Positions 41,987-50,881 of a DNA stretch of 64,000 nucleotides are shown one piece after another. Source of the DNA: Bacillota bacterium (GTDB lineage Bacteria > Bacillota > Clostridia > Acetivibrionales > DTU013); the NCBI GenBank assembly GCA_023435305.1, contig JAEYRV010000055.1, positions 113,539 through 177,538 on the forward strand, read 5' to 3'. Every line of letters starts with the position of its first letter. The first letter of the stretch is position 1. The notes beneath the pieces are model-generated. The model searched no databases. It was not told the origin of the DNA and worked only from the letters and a program-made list of their open reading frames with translations. Made by a program: the position numbers and the translations under genes.

Positions 41987-42925
41987 CTAATCCCTGAGCT
42001 TTCTTCCGGTCATCGACAGGAATACCGACTCCAGATCCGGCGTTTTGCTTTCAACACTTTTTATTGAGATGTTGTTTTTTACAAAGTACTGTATGATCTT
42101 GTCAAGGTTTGCCACTTCTTTGACACTTGTTATCTTAACAGTGTTCTCACCTGTTTCCACATTCTCGACACCGGATATTTCTCTGATTTTCTCTTCACTG
42201 ACCTTTGATATCGGATCACTGACAGTTACTACAACAATATCCTTGTCATTGATAAGATTCTTGAGCTCCGCGTTAGTACCGAGTGCTATTACCTTTCCGT
42301 GATCCATGATCGCTATGCGGGTGCAGATCTCATCGACCTCCTCCATATAGTGACTGGTGTAAATAATTGTGCTGCCCAGTTCGTTGAGCTTCTTAACGGA
42401 CTGCAGGATGTGGTTCCTCGACTGAGGGTCTATACCGACTGTCGGCTCATCCATTATAATGAGCTTTGGCTTGTGGGCTATCGCACATGCAATATTGAGA
42501 CGTCTTTTCATACCGCCGGAAAAGTTTTTAGGGAAATCCTTCTTCTTGTCCGACAGGCCTGTGAATTCCAATGCTTCCAAGGCAGCATCCTCAAGCTTCT
42601 TTCCCTTAAGCCCGTAGAGGCTTGCAAAAAACCTAACATTTTCCAGACTCGTAAGATCCTCATAAATGGCAATATCCTGAGGTACTATTCCGATATTGGA
42701 CTTGGCAGCCATCTTGTATTTCTTAATGTCCTTGCCGAGTATACTGATGCTCCCTTTATCGACCAAAAGAAGTCCGGTTATCATATTGATCGCAGTGCTT
42801 TTGCCTGCGCCGTTGGGCCCCAGCAGTCCGAATATCTCGCCTTCTTCTATTTCCAGAGACATTTTATCTACGGCCGTGACTTCCCCGAATTTTTTTGTCA
42901 ACTCATCCAATTTGACTATACTCAT
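41987..42925 (-). CDS. ABC transporter ATP-binding protein
   Basis: The 312-residue protein has Walker A (GPNGAGKSTAINM), the Q-loop (IVPQDIAI), signature SGGMKRRLNIACA, Walker B (LIIMDEPTVGID) and the switch His (YTSHYMEEVDEI). The C-terminal extension (residues 220-312) is of the DrrA type. The ATG at 42925 is chosen: AAGGAGTG precedes it, and an earlier in-frame start adds only a chance extension. It drives the two permeases downstream. A terminator upstream (42986-43027) separates it from the GNAT genes. Confidence 0.93.
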   Translation of the reverse strand: MSIVKLDELTKKFGEVTAVDKMSLEIEEGEIFGLLGPNGAGKSTAINMITGLLLVDKGSISILGKDIKKYKMAAKSNIGIVPQDIAIYEDLTSLENVRFFASLYGLKGKKLEDAALEALEFTGLSDKKKDFPKNFSGGMKRRLNIACAIAHKPKLIIMDEPTVGIDPQSRNHILQSVKKLNELGSTIIYTSHYMEEVDEICTRIAIMDHGKVIALGTNAELKNLINDKDIVVVTVSDPISKVSEEKIREISGVENVETGENTVKITSVKEVANLDKIIQYFVKNNISIKSVESKTPDLESVFLSMTGRKLRD

Positions 42926-42985
42926 TTTCAACACTCCTTGATTCATAAACAAAGTTCGCTAATAACATCACAGCCTAATTATAAA

Positions 42986-43027
42986 AAAACCGGCTCCCTT
43001 TCGATAGTACAAAAGGTCACCGGTTTT
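42986..43027 (-). terminator. Terminator between the GNAT genes and the ABC operon
   Basis: AAAACCGG (42986-42993) and CCGGTTTT (43020-43027), extended by partly paired bases, form a stem followed on the minus strand by a T-run. It ends the two-component/GNAT transcript. Confidence 0.75.
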
Positions 43028-43057
43028 ATATGACTAAAGTAATATGCTTGATTTCAA

Positions 43058-43639
43058 CTATTTTCCCTTCCCTGCCTGCAGGCCCTTCTCATAATCCTCC
43101 CGGACAAGGCCATATATCGAGTAATCACAGATTCCTTGATTGTTCCAGTCTCCATGCTTTACAGTTCCTTCATATTTCAGCCCGCACTTCATCATGACCC
43201 TGCCCGAATTCGGGTTCTTGGGATCATGTCTGGATTCGATACGGTTCACACCTGCCTCGTCAAAGAAGAACCTGACAAGCTCCGCCATCGCCTCGGAGGT
43301 TATTCCCTGGTGCCACCATTTCCGACCGATACAGTATCCGATATGGACCATTTCCAGTCTGTCATCCATATCAACTACACTGATACAGCCGACAGGCTCG
43401 TTCACATCAGGCTTGAGAGTTATAGCCCACTGATAGTATTTCTTATCGTCATACTTTGGGATCCATTCCTTTAAAATATTCTCTGACACGCTTATATTTT
43501 TATGTGTCGGCCACATCAAAAACCTGGTCACTTCGTCATCACTCGCCCAATTCCTGAACATGGCCTCCGCATCGGACAGCTCAAACCTCCTGAGTACCAG
43601 ACGCTGTGTCTCCAGCCGCTTTGTTCCAAGATGATTCAT
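43058..43639 (-). CDS. GNAT acetyltransferase, RimJ/RimL-like
   Basis: The protein has 193 residues: LETQRLVLRRFELSDAEAMF at the start, then the acetyl-CoA site (GYCIGRKWWHQGITSEAM) and NPNSGRVMMKCGLKYEG near the end. It probably acetylates an amino terminus or small amine. Its ATG (43639) overlaps the stop of the upstream GNAT gene as ATGA. A longer reading into that gene is not needed: GGGGGATC lies ahead of this ATG. Confidence 0.85.
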   Translation of the reverse strand: MNHLGTKRLETQRLVLRRFELSDAEAMFRNWASDDEVTRFLMWPTHKNISVSENILKEWIPKYDDKKYYQWAITLKPDVNEPVGCISVVDMDDRLEMVHIGYCIGRKWWHQGITSEAMAELVRFFFDEAGVNRIESRHDPKNPNSGRVMMKCGLKYEGTVKHGDWNNQGICDYSIYGLVREDYEKGLQAGKGK

Positions 43640-44142
43640 ACAAGATCCCCCTGATTCAACAGTTTGTAATAACATAAAAAATCATGTCCATACCTGAAAA
43701 CCTCTCCTGTTTTCATGAATCCGAACTTATTATAAAGAGCTAATGCACTGCCATTGGTTTTGCTCACCAGAAATCTCATCCCATTGTACCCCCGGCTTTT
43801 ACAATCCTCAATCACAGCGCTTAATAATCCTGATGCGATGCCCTTCTTCTGAAACGAAGGTGAAACACCTATTCTTGCTAGTTCACAGGGTTTAGTCATA
43901 GCCTGATCCCATTCCAGATCCGAAAGCTCGTCCAGCGGCCCGGCAGCTGCAGCAGCTATAATTTGACCATCGCCATCAGTCATACAGTATAGAGACCTCA
44001 TCGCTGTATCGTTGATAATCTCTTCCATGTCGGGATAATCCTCGGTCCATGTACACCCCGGTGTCCCGATAATACTCCTGTACAGCCTCAGTATCTCCTC
44101 GCTGTCCTTCGGTTCGGCCAGCCTGAAAATGTATTCATTCAT
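43636..44142 (-). CDS. GNAT acetyltransferase
   Basis: The protein has 168 residues. The acetyl-CoA site is GVSPSFQKKGIASGLL, followed by VSKTNGSALALYNKFGFMKTGE. The ATG at 44142 is chosen: GAGGTG lies before it and the GNAT start (EYIFRLAEPKDSEEILRLY) follows; a longer reading would take in 19 residues of unrelated sequence. It overlaps the next GNAT gene by 4 bases and follows the response regulator by 65 bases. Substrate unknown. Confidence 0.82.
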   Translation of the reverse strand: MNEYIFRLAEPKDSEEILRLYRSIIGTPGCTWTEDYPDMEEIINDTAMRSLYCMTDGDGQIIAAAAAGPLDELSDLEWDQAMTKPCELARIGVSPSFQKKGIASGLLSAVIEDCKSRGYNGMRFLVSKTNGSALALYNKFGFMKTGEVFRYGHDFLCYYKLLNQGDLV

Positions 44143-44207
44143 GTCCCTGCACCTCTTCATTAGGCCAAGCAAGGCCTTCTGCTCACTTGTTGCAGCCATC
44201 GGTACCT

Positions 44208-44849
44208 CTATTTTTCCTGCCCCTTCTCGCCCGTCAGATAATATATGGCAAGTTGGGTCCGATGCTCCAGGCCTGTCTTTCCAAGAATGGCGGATATGTA
44301 GTTCTTGACCGTCCCTTCCGACATGAAAAGCTTGGAGGCAATATCTTTATTTGATAAACCTTTGGCTATCAGCGAGACGATCTCTGTTTCCCTTTCAGTC
44401 AGCAATCCCTCAGGGATGCCGCCCTTCCTACCTGATGACAATTCCCCTTTTATTATATCCATCGCCACGTCCTGCATCACGGTACCGCCCTCATGTACGA
44501 TCCTGATGGCATCCATGATCCTGGCCGGCGGACTCCCTTTGAGCAGATAGCCTCTGGCGCCGTACTTAACAGCATTCAAAATAAAGTTGTCATCGTCAAA
44601 GGTGGTCAGTATAAGGGGCCTTGTATTTGTTTTCAACGATATCTCTCTGGCAGCCTCGAGTCCGTCCATCACAGGCATCCTGACGTCCAGCAGAGCTACA
44701 TCCACCTGCTGCCTGCTGCAGTATTCCAAAGCTCTGGCGCCATTGTCCACACAGTCCAGCACTTCAAACCGGTCATCTGTCTGCAATATGATTCTTAAGC
44801 CCTCCCTGATAAGCGCATCATCATCAGCTATCAATACTTTTATTGTCAT
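44208..44849 (-). CDS. LuxR-type response regulator
   Basis: The 213-residue protein has an N-terminal receiver domain with the phospho-Asp in VALLDVRMPVMDG, and the conserved Thr (ILTTFDDD) and Lys (LLKGSPP). A C-terminal LuxR/NarL HTH follows (LTEREIVSLIAKGLSNKDI-like, then EGTVKNYISAILGKTGL). GGAGG precedes the ATG. The partner kinase lies 68 bases upstream on the same strand. It probably controls the nearby ABC exporter. Confidence 0.93.
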   Translation of the reverse strand: MTIKVLIADDDALIREGLRIILQTDDRFEVLDCVDNGARALEYCSRQQVDVALLDVRMPVMDGLEAAREISLKTNTRPLILTTFDDDNFILNAVKYGARGYLLKGSPPARIMDAIRIVHEGGTVMQDVAMDIIKGELSSGRKGGIPEGLLTERETEIVSLIAKGLSNKDIASKLFMSEGTVKNYISAILGKTGLEHRTQLAIYYLTGEKGQEK

Positions 44850-44917
44850 CTTGGACCTCCTGCAACCAGTTTACCCTGAAAGACCTGCTTATGTCTGAAA
44901 CACTGTATATTAATCGA

Positions 44918-46042
44918 TCAAATATCCCCTGTCGCGTCCTCTACCGGCAGCAGCGTTATAACAGAAAAACCGGCTGTGCCGTCAACGATCAGCTTGCCGC
45001 CGGCATAACCGGTCCTTTCCTCCATGCCGGACAGGCCCATACCATTGACTATCGCCTTCGCACCTTTTCCGTTGTCCTTCACTTCCAGTTTTATCAGCTT
45101 GCTCATTACCTCAAGCCGAACATCTACCATGGTAGCCGACGAATATTTCAGTGCATTTGTCAACGCCTCTTTGACATTATCGGTCAATATTCTCCACTGG
45201 ATATGAGTAACGGCATCCAGCTTCCCATCGAAAGAAAGGGCTGTATCGATATTATTATTGAGCGAGAATTCCTCAAGGATAAGCTTGAGCCTATTGATGC
45301 CCAATTGCTCAGAGGCCGGCTTTATAGTCCTGAGAGTGGAACGGATGCTTTCCATCCCCTCTTTCAGATTCCCGGTCACATTCCTGACCAGCTCACCGGC
45401 CTTTACACTGTCCTTGTCAATGATCATTCCGGCTGCTTCCAGTTGAATGATGCTTCCTGCCAGTGTGTGACCTATTTTGTCATGGATACTCTGTGCGATG
45501 CTGTTTCTTTCTTCTATCTGTGACAGATATCGAAGCTGGGCTTCATATTCACTGCCCGCATTCAATTTCCGAGCCAGATCCTCCACCCTGTCATGAAGGT
45601 CATCATTTACTTTTTTCAATTTATCCACATTCGTCGTATTCTTGTGGGCAATCAAAAAAATCAGCAGCGACAGCAGGCTGACAACTATATATTCTATCAC
45701 CGGCCCCCGGTCAGCGAAAATGAAACCCGGCAATGCTGCAAACACGGACAGGGCCTTCCAGTCAGCTGTAAAATCTGCCGTCAGCTCATATATGTCCGGC
45801 GAAATCAATAAAATGAAGGGCTGCTGCGTATAAACCGTCGAGTATATCAAAACAGCAATGGTCAAAATACGAAAGCACCTTTTGAATACAGGTTTTCTGA
45901 ATATATAGGCAGTAGTGACGGCTGATATATACATCAGTATAAACAATACGACCATTGTCGTATTCTCCATATTGCCCTGGAAATAACGCAGAACGCAATA
46001 CAACAGTATTATCAGCCTTGTACCGATCATCCAGTTTTCCAT
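44918..46042 (-). CDS. Histidine kinase of the HisKA_3 type
   Basis: The 374-residue protein has five or six N-terminal membrane helices, a short coiled coil (LKKVNDDLHDRVEDLARKL), then the phospho-acceptor helix (ERNSIAQSIHDKIGHTLAG, His in HDK). The ATPase domain has NVKEALTNALKYS and DNGKGAKAIVNGMGLSGMEER. It resembles the LiaS/DesK group that sense envelope or membrane state; this is inference from membrane topology and pairing with a LuxR regulator. GTGAGGTC precedes the ATG. Confidence 0.92.
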   Translation of the reverse strand: MENWMIGTRLIILLYCVLRYFQGNMENTTMVVLFILMYISAVTTAYIFRKPVFKRCFRILTIAVLIYSTVYTQQPFILLISPDIYELTADFTADWKALSVFAALPGFIFADRGPVIEYIVVSLLSLLIFLIAHKNTTNVDKLKKVNDDLHDRVEDLARKLNAGSEYEAQLRYLSQIEERNSIAQSIHDKIGHTLAGSIIQLEAAGMIIDKDSVKAGELVRNVTGNLKEGMESIRSTLRTIKPASEQLGINRLKLILEEFSLNNNIDTALSFDGKLDAVTHIQWRILTDNVKEALTNALKYSSATMVDVRLEVMSKLIKLEVKDNGKGAKAIVNGMGLSGMEERTGYAGGKLIVDGTAGFSVITLLPVEDATGDI

Positions 46043-46106
46043 AAGACCTCACTGAAGCACAGGAGTGGCCCACTTGTCTGTGCATCTTATTTAGCTGGTT
46101 TCCAGA

Positions 46107-47222
46107 CTAGATCAGATTCTCCGGATTCAGCGGCTCCAGTTCTTTGAGTACAAAGACCCCGTCCTTCCTAATAAGTACATCGTCGAACCATATTTCTCCG
46201 CCACCGTACTCGGGTCTTTGGATGCAAACCAGGTCCCAATGGACCGCGGATTTGTTTCCATTGTTGCAAACATCGTAGCAGCTGCCCGGTGTAAAGTGGA
46301 AGCTGCCCCTGATTTTTTCGTCAAACAGCGTATCCTTCATCGGCTTTTCAATGTAAGGATTGAATCCTAATGAAAATTCGCCGATGTATCTGGAACCCTC
46401 ATCCGTGTCAAATACCTTGTTTATTTTCACGGTATCGTTCGCTGTGGCGTTTACTATCTTGCCATCCTTAAATTCCAATGTCACATTTTCATATGTGAAG
46501 CCCTGGTACTTGGAAGGAGTGTTATAGCTGATCCTTCCGTTGACAGAGTCCTTCACCGGAGCAGTGTATACTTCACCGTCGGGTATGTTCCTTTGACCGT
46601 CGCATTTGATCGCCGGCAGGCCCTTGATGGAGAACAACAGATCAGTGCCGTTCCCAACTATCCTGACCCGTTCAGTCTTATTCATCAATTCAACAAGTCC
46701 GTCCATTGCCCTGGACATTTTTGAGTAGTCCAGATTGCACACATTAAAATAAAGATCCTCAAAAGCTTCCGTGGACATCTCGGCCATTTGAGCCATCGCA
46801 CTGTTGGGATATCTCAGGATGACCCATTTGGTATGCTCCACCCGCTGCTCGGAATGTACGGGTTTGTTGAACAGAGTGCTGTAAAGCTTCATCTTATCCT
46901 CGGGAACATCTCCGAGCTCGTTGGAATTATCGGCATACCTTATTCCGATATAGGCATCCATTTCTTTCATCCTGTCAAGCTCGAACCGGGCCATGAGTTT
47001 GATCTGCTCTTCGGTACAGCCCATAAGCTGTGCCCGCAGTATCTCATCATTTTTAACTGTGACAAACGGCAGTCCTCCGGCATTATATACTTCCTTTACC
47101 AATGCCTTCGTCAGAGGCAGCTCATACCCTTTTGCCTCTATAAGTACCTTTTCTCCCGGTTTTACTTCGCAGGAGTAATTGACTAAGTTTTTCGCTAATG
47201 TTACTATTCTTGGATCGACCAT
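46107..47222 (-). CDS. Aminopeptidase of the M29 (thermophilic) family
   Basis: The 371-residue protein has the M29 plan. It begins VDPRIVTLAKNLVNYSCEVK; the metal-site segments near the C-terminus include RYIGEFSLGFNPYIE, GSFHFTPGSCYD, SAVHWDLV and the final DGVFVLKELEPL. These fit the Glu, His and Asp ligands of the AmpS/PepS enzymes. The ATG at 47222 is preferred since AAAGGATG lies before it; the upstream in-frame extension is part of a repeat element at 47259-47409 and is unlikely to be protein. pepF lies upstream on the same strand, so both serve peptide breakdown. Confidence 0.88.
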   Translation of the reverse strand: MVDPRIVTLAKNLVNYSCEVKPGEKVLIEAKGYELPLTKALVKEVYNAGGLPFVTVKNDEILRAQLMGCTEEQIKLMARFELDRMKEMDAYIGIRYADNSNELGDVPEDKMKLYSTLFNKPVHSEQRVEHTKWVILRYPNSAMAQMAEMSTEAFEDLYFNVCNLDYSKMSRAMDGLVELMNKTERVRIVGNGTDLLFSIKGLPAIKCDGQRNIPDGEVYTAPVKDSVNGRISYNTPSKYQGFTYENVTLEFKDGKIVNATANDTVKINKVFDTDEGSRYIGEFSLGFNPYIEKPMKDTLFDEKIRGSFHFTPGSCYDVCNNGNKSAVHWDLVCIQRPEYGGGEIWFDDVLIRKDGVFVLKELEPLNPENLI

Positions 47223-47258
47223 CGTTATCATCCTTTCTTCATCTAGTATCACTTTTGG

Positions 47259-47409
47259 TGGGACATTCCCCAGCCTGCCGGAGCATATCATCTGCGGTAC
47301 GTATCCCGTCCTCCGCAGCACGTCCCCCTGCAGCGGAACGTCACTTACATCTTCAATAGGGGACATCCCTCGTCCTTCGTAACACGTCCCCCTGTAGAGG
47401 AGTGTCCCA
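47259..47409. repeat. REP-like element between pepF and the aminopeptidase
   Basis: A 151-base stretch starts with TGGGACA (47259-47265) and ends with its inverted match TGTCCCA (47403-47409). Inside are two direct repeats of about 37 bases: 47302-47337 and 47364-47401, both with CACGTCCCCCTG and GGA at the end. It is GC-rich and open in the frame of the downstream gene, but does not look like a normal protein start. The small repeat at 13292-13342 has similar GGGAC/GTCCC ends. Confidence 0.55.
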
Positions 47410-47429
47410 TTCCTTATTCACTTTTCCTC

Positions 47430-49235
47430 TTATTCCCCTATTAACTCTTCCAGTTCATCCAATATTCTTCCGAAGGTTTTCAGCGCATCCTCAACAGGCT
47501 CGGGCCTCGTAAGGTCTACGCCTGCCTTTTTCAACAGCTCCAGCGGATAATCGGAGCCGCCGCTTCTGAGGAACTCGGTATAACGATCCACCGCAGGGAC
47601 CCCTTCTTTGAGGATCTGCTGCGATAAGGATGCAGCCGCCGAAATACCGGTGGCATATTTGTAAACATAAAAACTGGAATAGAAATGCGGTATCCTCGCC
47701 CATTCCATGTCGATGTCCTGATCCACCACGACCTCGGGCTGGAAATACTTCTCGTTGAGTCCGCGGTAGATCTTGCAGAACTCCTGTGCGTTCAGCGCTT
47801 CACCACTCTCGATCATACTGTGGGTGATCTTTTCGAACTCTGCGAACATCGTCTGCCTGAACAGTGTTCCCCTGAATTCCTCAAGGTAATGATTCAGCAG
47901 ATAGGCTCGTTCTTTCTTGTCCTGTGTGACAGAAAGAAGATAATCTATCAGCAGTGACTCATTGACTGTTGAAGCCACTTCGGCAACAAATATCTTGTAT
48001 TCGGAGTAAATATACGGCTGTGTATGATTAGTGTAGTAGGAATGCAAGGCATGTCCCATTTCATGAGCAATAGTGAACACATCATTTATAGTGCCCTGGT
48101 AGTTCAGCAATACATAAGGATGTGTCAGGTGTGTCCCCCATGAATAAGCTCCGCTGGTCTTGCCCTGGTTTTCGAAAACATCGATCCAACCCGAGGCAAA
48201 TGCGTTTTCAAGGTCGGTGATATAACAGCAGCCAAGGGGAGCAAGACCCTTTTTGACCATGTCAAGGGCCTGTTCGTAGCCGATTTGCCTTGGAGGCTCC
48301 TCAACAATAGGCACATACAGATCATACATATGCAGCTCATCGAGTTTGAGAGCTTTTTTGCGGAGCCTCAGATACCTTTGCAGCAGCGGCAGGTTCCTGT
48401 TCACTGTATCGATCAGGTTGTCATATACACTGACATTTACATTGTCATTGTCAAGCGATGCACTAAGGCTCGAATCATATTTTCTGACAGTTGCATAGAA
48501 CCTGTTCTTTTTAATATTGTTGCCCAGCGACGATGCCAGCGTATTTTTCATCGCACTGTAGGATTGGTAAATGGTATGGAATGCATCTTCTCTGACTCTT
48601 CTGTCCCTGGACTCCAGGAATTTTATATAGCGGCCCTTTGTGACTTCGACTTCCCCGCCGTTCTCATCCTTGATCGTTCCGAATTTTATGTCGGCATTGT
48701 TGAACATGGTAAAAATATCTGAGGGTGCTTCGGCGATCTCGGCAGAAAGCGCCAGCAGCTCTTCTTCTCTGTCTGAAAGGATGTGCTGCTTCTGTCTCAA
48801 TATCTCATTGAAGTAATGCCTGTATAGGGACAGCCCCTCCACTTCATCCATGCCCTTATTCAAAATCGCCTCATCTATCGATATTATCTCAGGCACGATA
48901 AATGATACCGAAGCATATACCTCTGTGCTCAGAGCCATTGACCTGTCAGTCAGCGCCTGATATTTTGATTCGGCATTATTCTCATCACGCCTCATCCTTG
49001 CGTATACAAAGACCTTGTCATTTAAAGCCAGCATTTCATCGCTAAGCTTCATGCATTCCAGAAGCGTCTGCATATTTCCGGACAGCTTGCCTTTGTAACC
49101 GGCCATTCTGCCGGACAGCTCGCGCACCTTCCTGAAATCCTCTTCCCAGGCGGCATCGCTTGCATAGATATCTTCAAGCTTCCATTTGTATTTAACATCG
49201 ATCTCATCTCTTGCCGGAAGTTTATTTTCTGCCAT
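47430..49235 (-). CDS. pepF: Oligoendopeptidase F
   Basis: A cytoplasmic zinc metallopeptidase that cuts short peptides. The 601-residue protein has the HExxH site (AHEMGHALHSYYT) with a downstream Glu (FVAEVASTVNESLL), a long helical N-terminal domain and the M3 C-terminal part with IPHFYSSFYVYKYATGIS. AAGGTGATTTT precedes the ATG. A minus-strand TATAAT at 49318-49323 is its likely -10. It lies in the same direction as the M29 aminopeptidase, separated by the repeat element. Confidence 0.95.
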   Translation of the reverse strand: MAENKLPARDEIDVKYKWKLEDIYASDAAWEEDFRKVRELSGRMAGYKGKLSGNMQTLLECMKLSDEMLALNDKVFVYARMRRDENNAESKYQALTDRSMALSTEVYASVSFIVPEIISIDEAILNKGMDEVEGLSLYRHYFNEILRQKQHILSDREEELLALSAEIAEAPSDIFTMFNNADIKFGTIKDENGGEVEVTKGRYIKFLESRDRRVREDAFHTIYQSYSAMKNTLASSLGNNIKKNRFYATVRKYDSSLSASLDNDNVNVSVYDNLIDTVNRNLPLLQRYLRLRKKALKLDELHMYDLYVPIVEEPPRQIGYEQALDMVKKGLAPLGCCYITDLENAFASGWIDVFENQGKTSGAYSWGTHLTHPYVLLNYQGTINDVFTIAHEMGHALHSYYTNHTQPYIYSEYKIFVAEVASTVNESLLIDYLLSVTQDKKERAYLLNHYLEEFRGTLFRQTMFAEFEKITHSMIESGEALNAQEFCKIYRGLNEKYFQPEVVVDQDIDMEWARIPHFYSSFYVYKYATGISAAASLSQQILKEGVPAVDRYTEFLRSGGSDYPLELLKKAGVDLTRPEPVEDALKTFGRILDELEELIGE

Positions 49236-49472
49236 AAAATCACCTTTCCTTGTTTATCTCTGTGCTTGAGTGCAGGCAAACATCTGTCGGCCGCAAAAGC
49301 CGTTTTTCTCTTTATCTATTATACCCTCCGGCAATTGATATTACCAGTATTTATCTGTTATACATGGCTGAAACATGTCCGGAAAAAGCGAACCGGCTTC
49401 TTTGCGGAGGAATTCCATATGCTTCATGTGACAATGGGATTTCATCACCATCAAGTGCCTGTTGGAAAACAG

Positions 49473-49619
49473 CAGTGGTCCAAAATTCAAGTTTAGGCTG
49501 TTTTTCGGGAAATAATCATGAGTTTTCTCCATAAATAGTCTACATAAAATTACTGATTATTAGGTTATGTCTACTTGTAGTTGGGAAATACAGGACTAAA
49601 CTTGAAATTCGGTGCACTG
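49473..49619. mobile_element. MITE-like element with inverted ends
   Basis: The left end (CAGTGGTCC..., from 49473, then TTCAAGTTTAG to 49495) and the right end (CTAAACTTGAA..., 49596 to 49619) are imperfect inverted repeats of about 23 bases. The element is about 147 bases long and has no gene. A second element at 63643-63787 has similar length. It shares TGCAC termini, GGGAAAT next to the ends, and central words (TACATAA then TTATG.CTA) in the same order. The element is AT-rich and would be non-autonomous. Confidence 0.6.
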
Positions 49620-49697
49620 GCCTTTTTGAAAAACCTATTTCGGTGATTCCAGCCTAAACTTGAAATTCGGTGCACTGGCCTTTTTGAAAAACCTATT
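49596..49697 (+). repeat. Two 44-base direct repeats
   Basis: The 44 bases at 49596-49639 recur at 49654-49697, 58 bases apart. The first half of each copy is the right end of the MITE-like element (CTAAACTTGAA then TTCGGTGCACTG). The unit also carries the GCCTTTTTGAAAAACC flank. It reads as a tandem duplication of the element's right junction. The rest of the gap, 49698-49830, holds no gene that I can support. Confidence 0.85.
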
Positions 49698-49830
49698 ACG
49701 ACGCTCCCGGAGCTGTCCGGCAGGATCCAGGAAGGATCAGGCCGCGATGTTCTTCTAAAATCTCGGTTTGCCAGCGGGGAAAATCCCTCAATACAGCATC
49801 CATGCAGCTTTACTTGCAGCGCTCAACTGT

Positions 49831-49854
49831 CCCGCAGGCCTTGATTTCTGCGGG
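49831..49854 (+). terminator. Hairpin ahead of the nagB promoter
   Basis: CCCGCAG (49831-49837) and CTGCGGG (49848-49854) form a perfect 7-bp stem; the bases after it are TA-rich but not a clean T-run. It may insulate nagB from upstream transcription. Confidence 0.4.
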
Positions 49855-49866
49855 TAGTAAATTTTC

Positions 49867-49896
49867 TTGACATTTGCGGGCATTAGTACATAAAAT
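49867..49896 (+). promoter_or_regulatory. Promoter of nagB
   Basis: A perfect TTGACA (49867-49872), an 18-base spacer and TAAAAT (49891-49896), about 43 bases ahead of the nagB start. Confidence 0.65.
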
Positions 49897-49939
49897 ATCT
49901 TTAGACTGTCATGCAATTTTTATTGCAAGGAGGAATATT

Positions 49940-50755
49940 ATGGATATCATTATAAGAGAAAATTATAATGAGGTAAGCAAATATGCCGCCGGTATCATTG
50001 CCGAGCTGGTCAGGTCAAAGCCTGATTGTGTTCTTGGACTGGCGACAGGCGGCACACCTATAGGAACCTATAAGGAGCTAATCAGGATGCACAGGGATGA
50101 GGGGCTGGACTTTTCCAATGTCAGGACCTTCAACCTGGATGAGTATCTCGGCATAGGACTGGAGCTGTCGAAGCCTTATAACGAGGATCAAAGCTATGCC
50201 AGATTCATGTATGAGGAGCTTTTCAAAAACATAAACATCAAGTTGGAGAACACGCACGTTCCCGACGGCAAAACCAAGGATCCGAGGAATTTCTGCAAAT
50301 GGTACGAGTATGAGATCAAAAAGGCAGGCGGCATAGACCTGCAGCTGCTGGGCATAGGCGGCGACGGCCACTGGGCCTTTAATGAACCCGGTTCCTCACT
50401 GGCGTCCAGAACAAGGATCCAGGCGTTGACAAAGCAGACCCTGGATGACAATTATGAGCTGTTTTACAAGAACGCCGGTGTTTCAAGAGAGGATATGCCT
50501 CACTTCGCACTCACTATGGGCATAGGTACGATCCTCGAAGCCAGAAGCATCATGATGCTGGCAAATGGCGCGAAAAAGGCCGGTGTAGTGGCAAAGGCTC
50601 TCGAAGGGCCGGTCACCTCACAGATCACCTCCTCCGCTATCCAGCTTCACAGCGGCGGGATAATCGTCGTCCTGGACAAGGCCGCAGCATCAGGGCTCTC
50701 CCATGCAGATCACCATGTACATGTGGAAAATCTCAAGAAGCAATACTCCATCTAA
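49940..50755 (+). CDS. nagB: Glucosamine-6-phosphate deaminase
   Basis: It turns glucosamine 6-phosphate into fructose 6-phosphate and ammonia. The 271-residue protein has GLATGGTPIGTYKELIRM, the active-site TFNLDEYLG and the lid region GGDGHWAFNEPGSSLASRTR, and a His-rich C-terminus (HADHHVHVENL). The ATG at 49940 is chosen since AAGGAGG lies just before it and the family N-terminus DIIIRENY begins here. It stands alone, without nagA, in the window. Its own promoter and a terminator suggest a separate transcript. Confidence 0.95.
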   Translation: MDIIIRENYNEVSKYAAGIIAELVRSKPDCVLGLATGGTPIGTYKELIRMHRDEGLDFSNVRTFNLDEYLGIGLELSKPYNEDQSYARFMYEELFKNINIKLENTHVPDGKTKDPRNFCKWYEYEIKKAGGIDLQLLGIGGDGHWAFNEPGSSLASRTRIQALTKQTLDDNYELFYKNAGVSREDMPHFALTMGIGTILEARSIMMLANGAKKAGVVAKALEGPVTSQITSSAIQLHSGGIIVVLDKAAASGLSHADHHVHVENLKKQYSI

Positions 50756-50840
50756 TTGAAGTAATACATCAGGCAGATGGCAGCAAATATATAGTATCGG
50801 TTAATCCGCCGGTGTATAGATAAAATAGCAAACAAATAAA

Positions 50841-50880
50841 AAAGGCTTCATACAAATGCAATCCTGTATGAGGCCTTTAT
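50841..50880. terminator. Shared terminator of nagB and the FnIII-SLH gene
   Basis: AAAGGCTTCATACA (from 50841) pairs with TGTATGAGGCCTTT (to 50879), giving a 14-bp stem with two wobbles. The minus strand has a clean T-run after it, the plus strand a weaker one. It lies two bases past the TAA that closes the Gly/Ser-rich frame of the minus-strand gene. Confidence 0.75.
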
Positions 50881-50881
50881 T

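Noticed and set aside
44843..45523. Plus-strand open frame of 226 codons inside the kinase gene
   Set aside because: The kinase on the other strand shows all its motifs; the opposite frame has no ribosome site or recognisable motif.
47223..47366. Longer N-terminus for the M29 aminopeptidase
   Set aside because: The stretch is a repeat element with inverted ends; the ATG at 47222 has a ribosome site and gives the normal family length.
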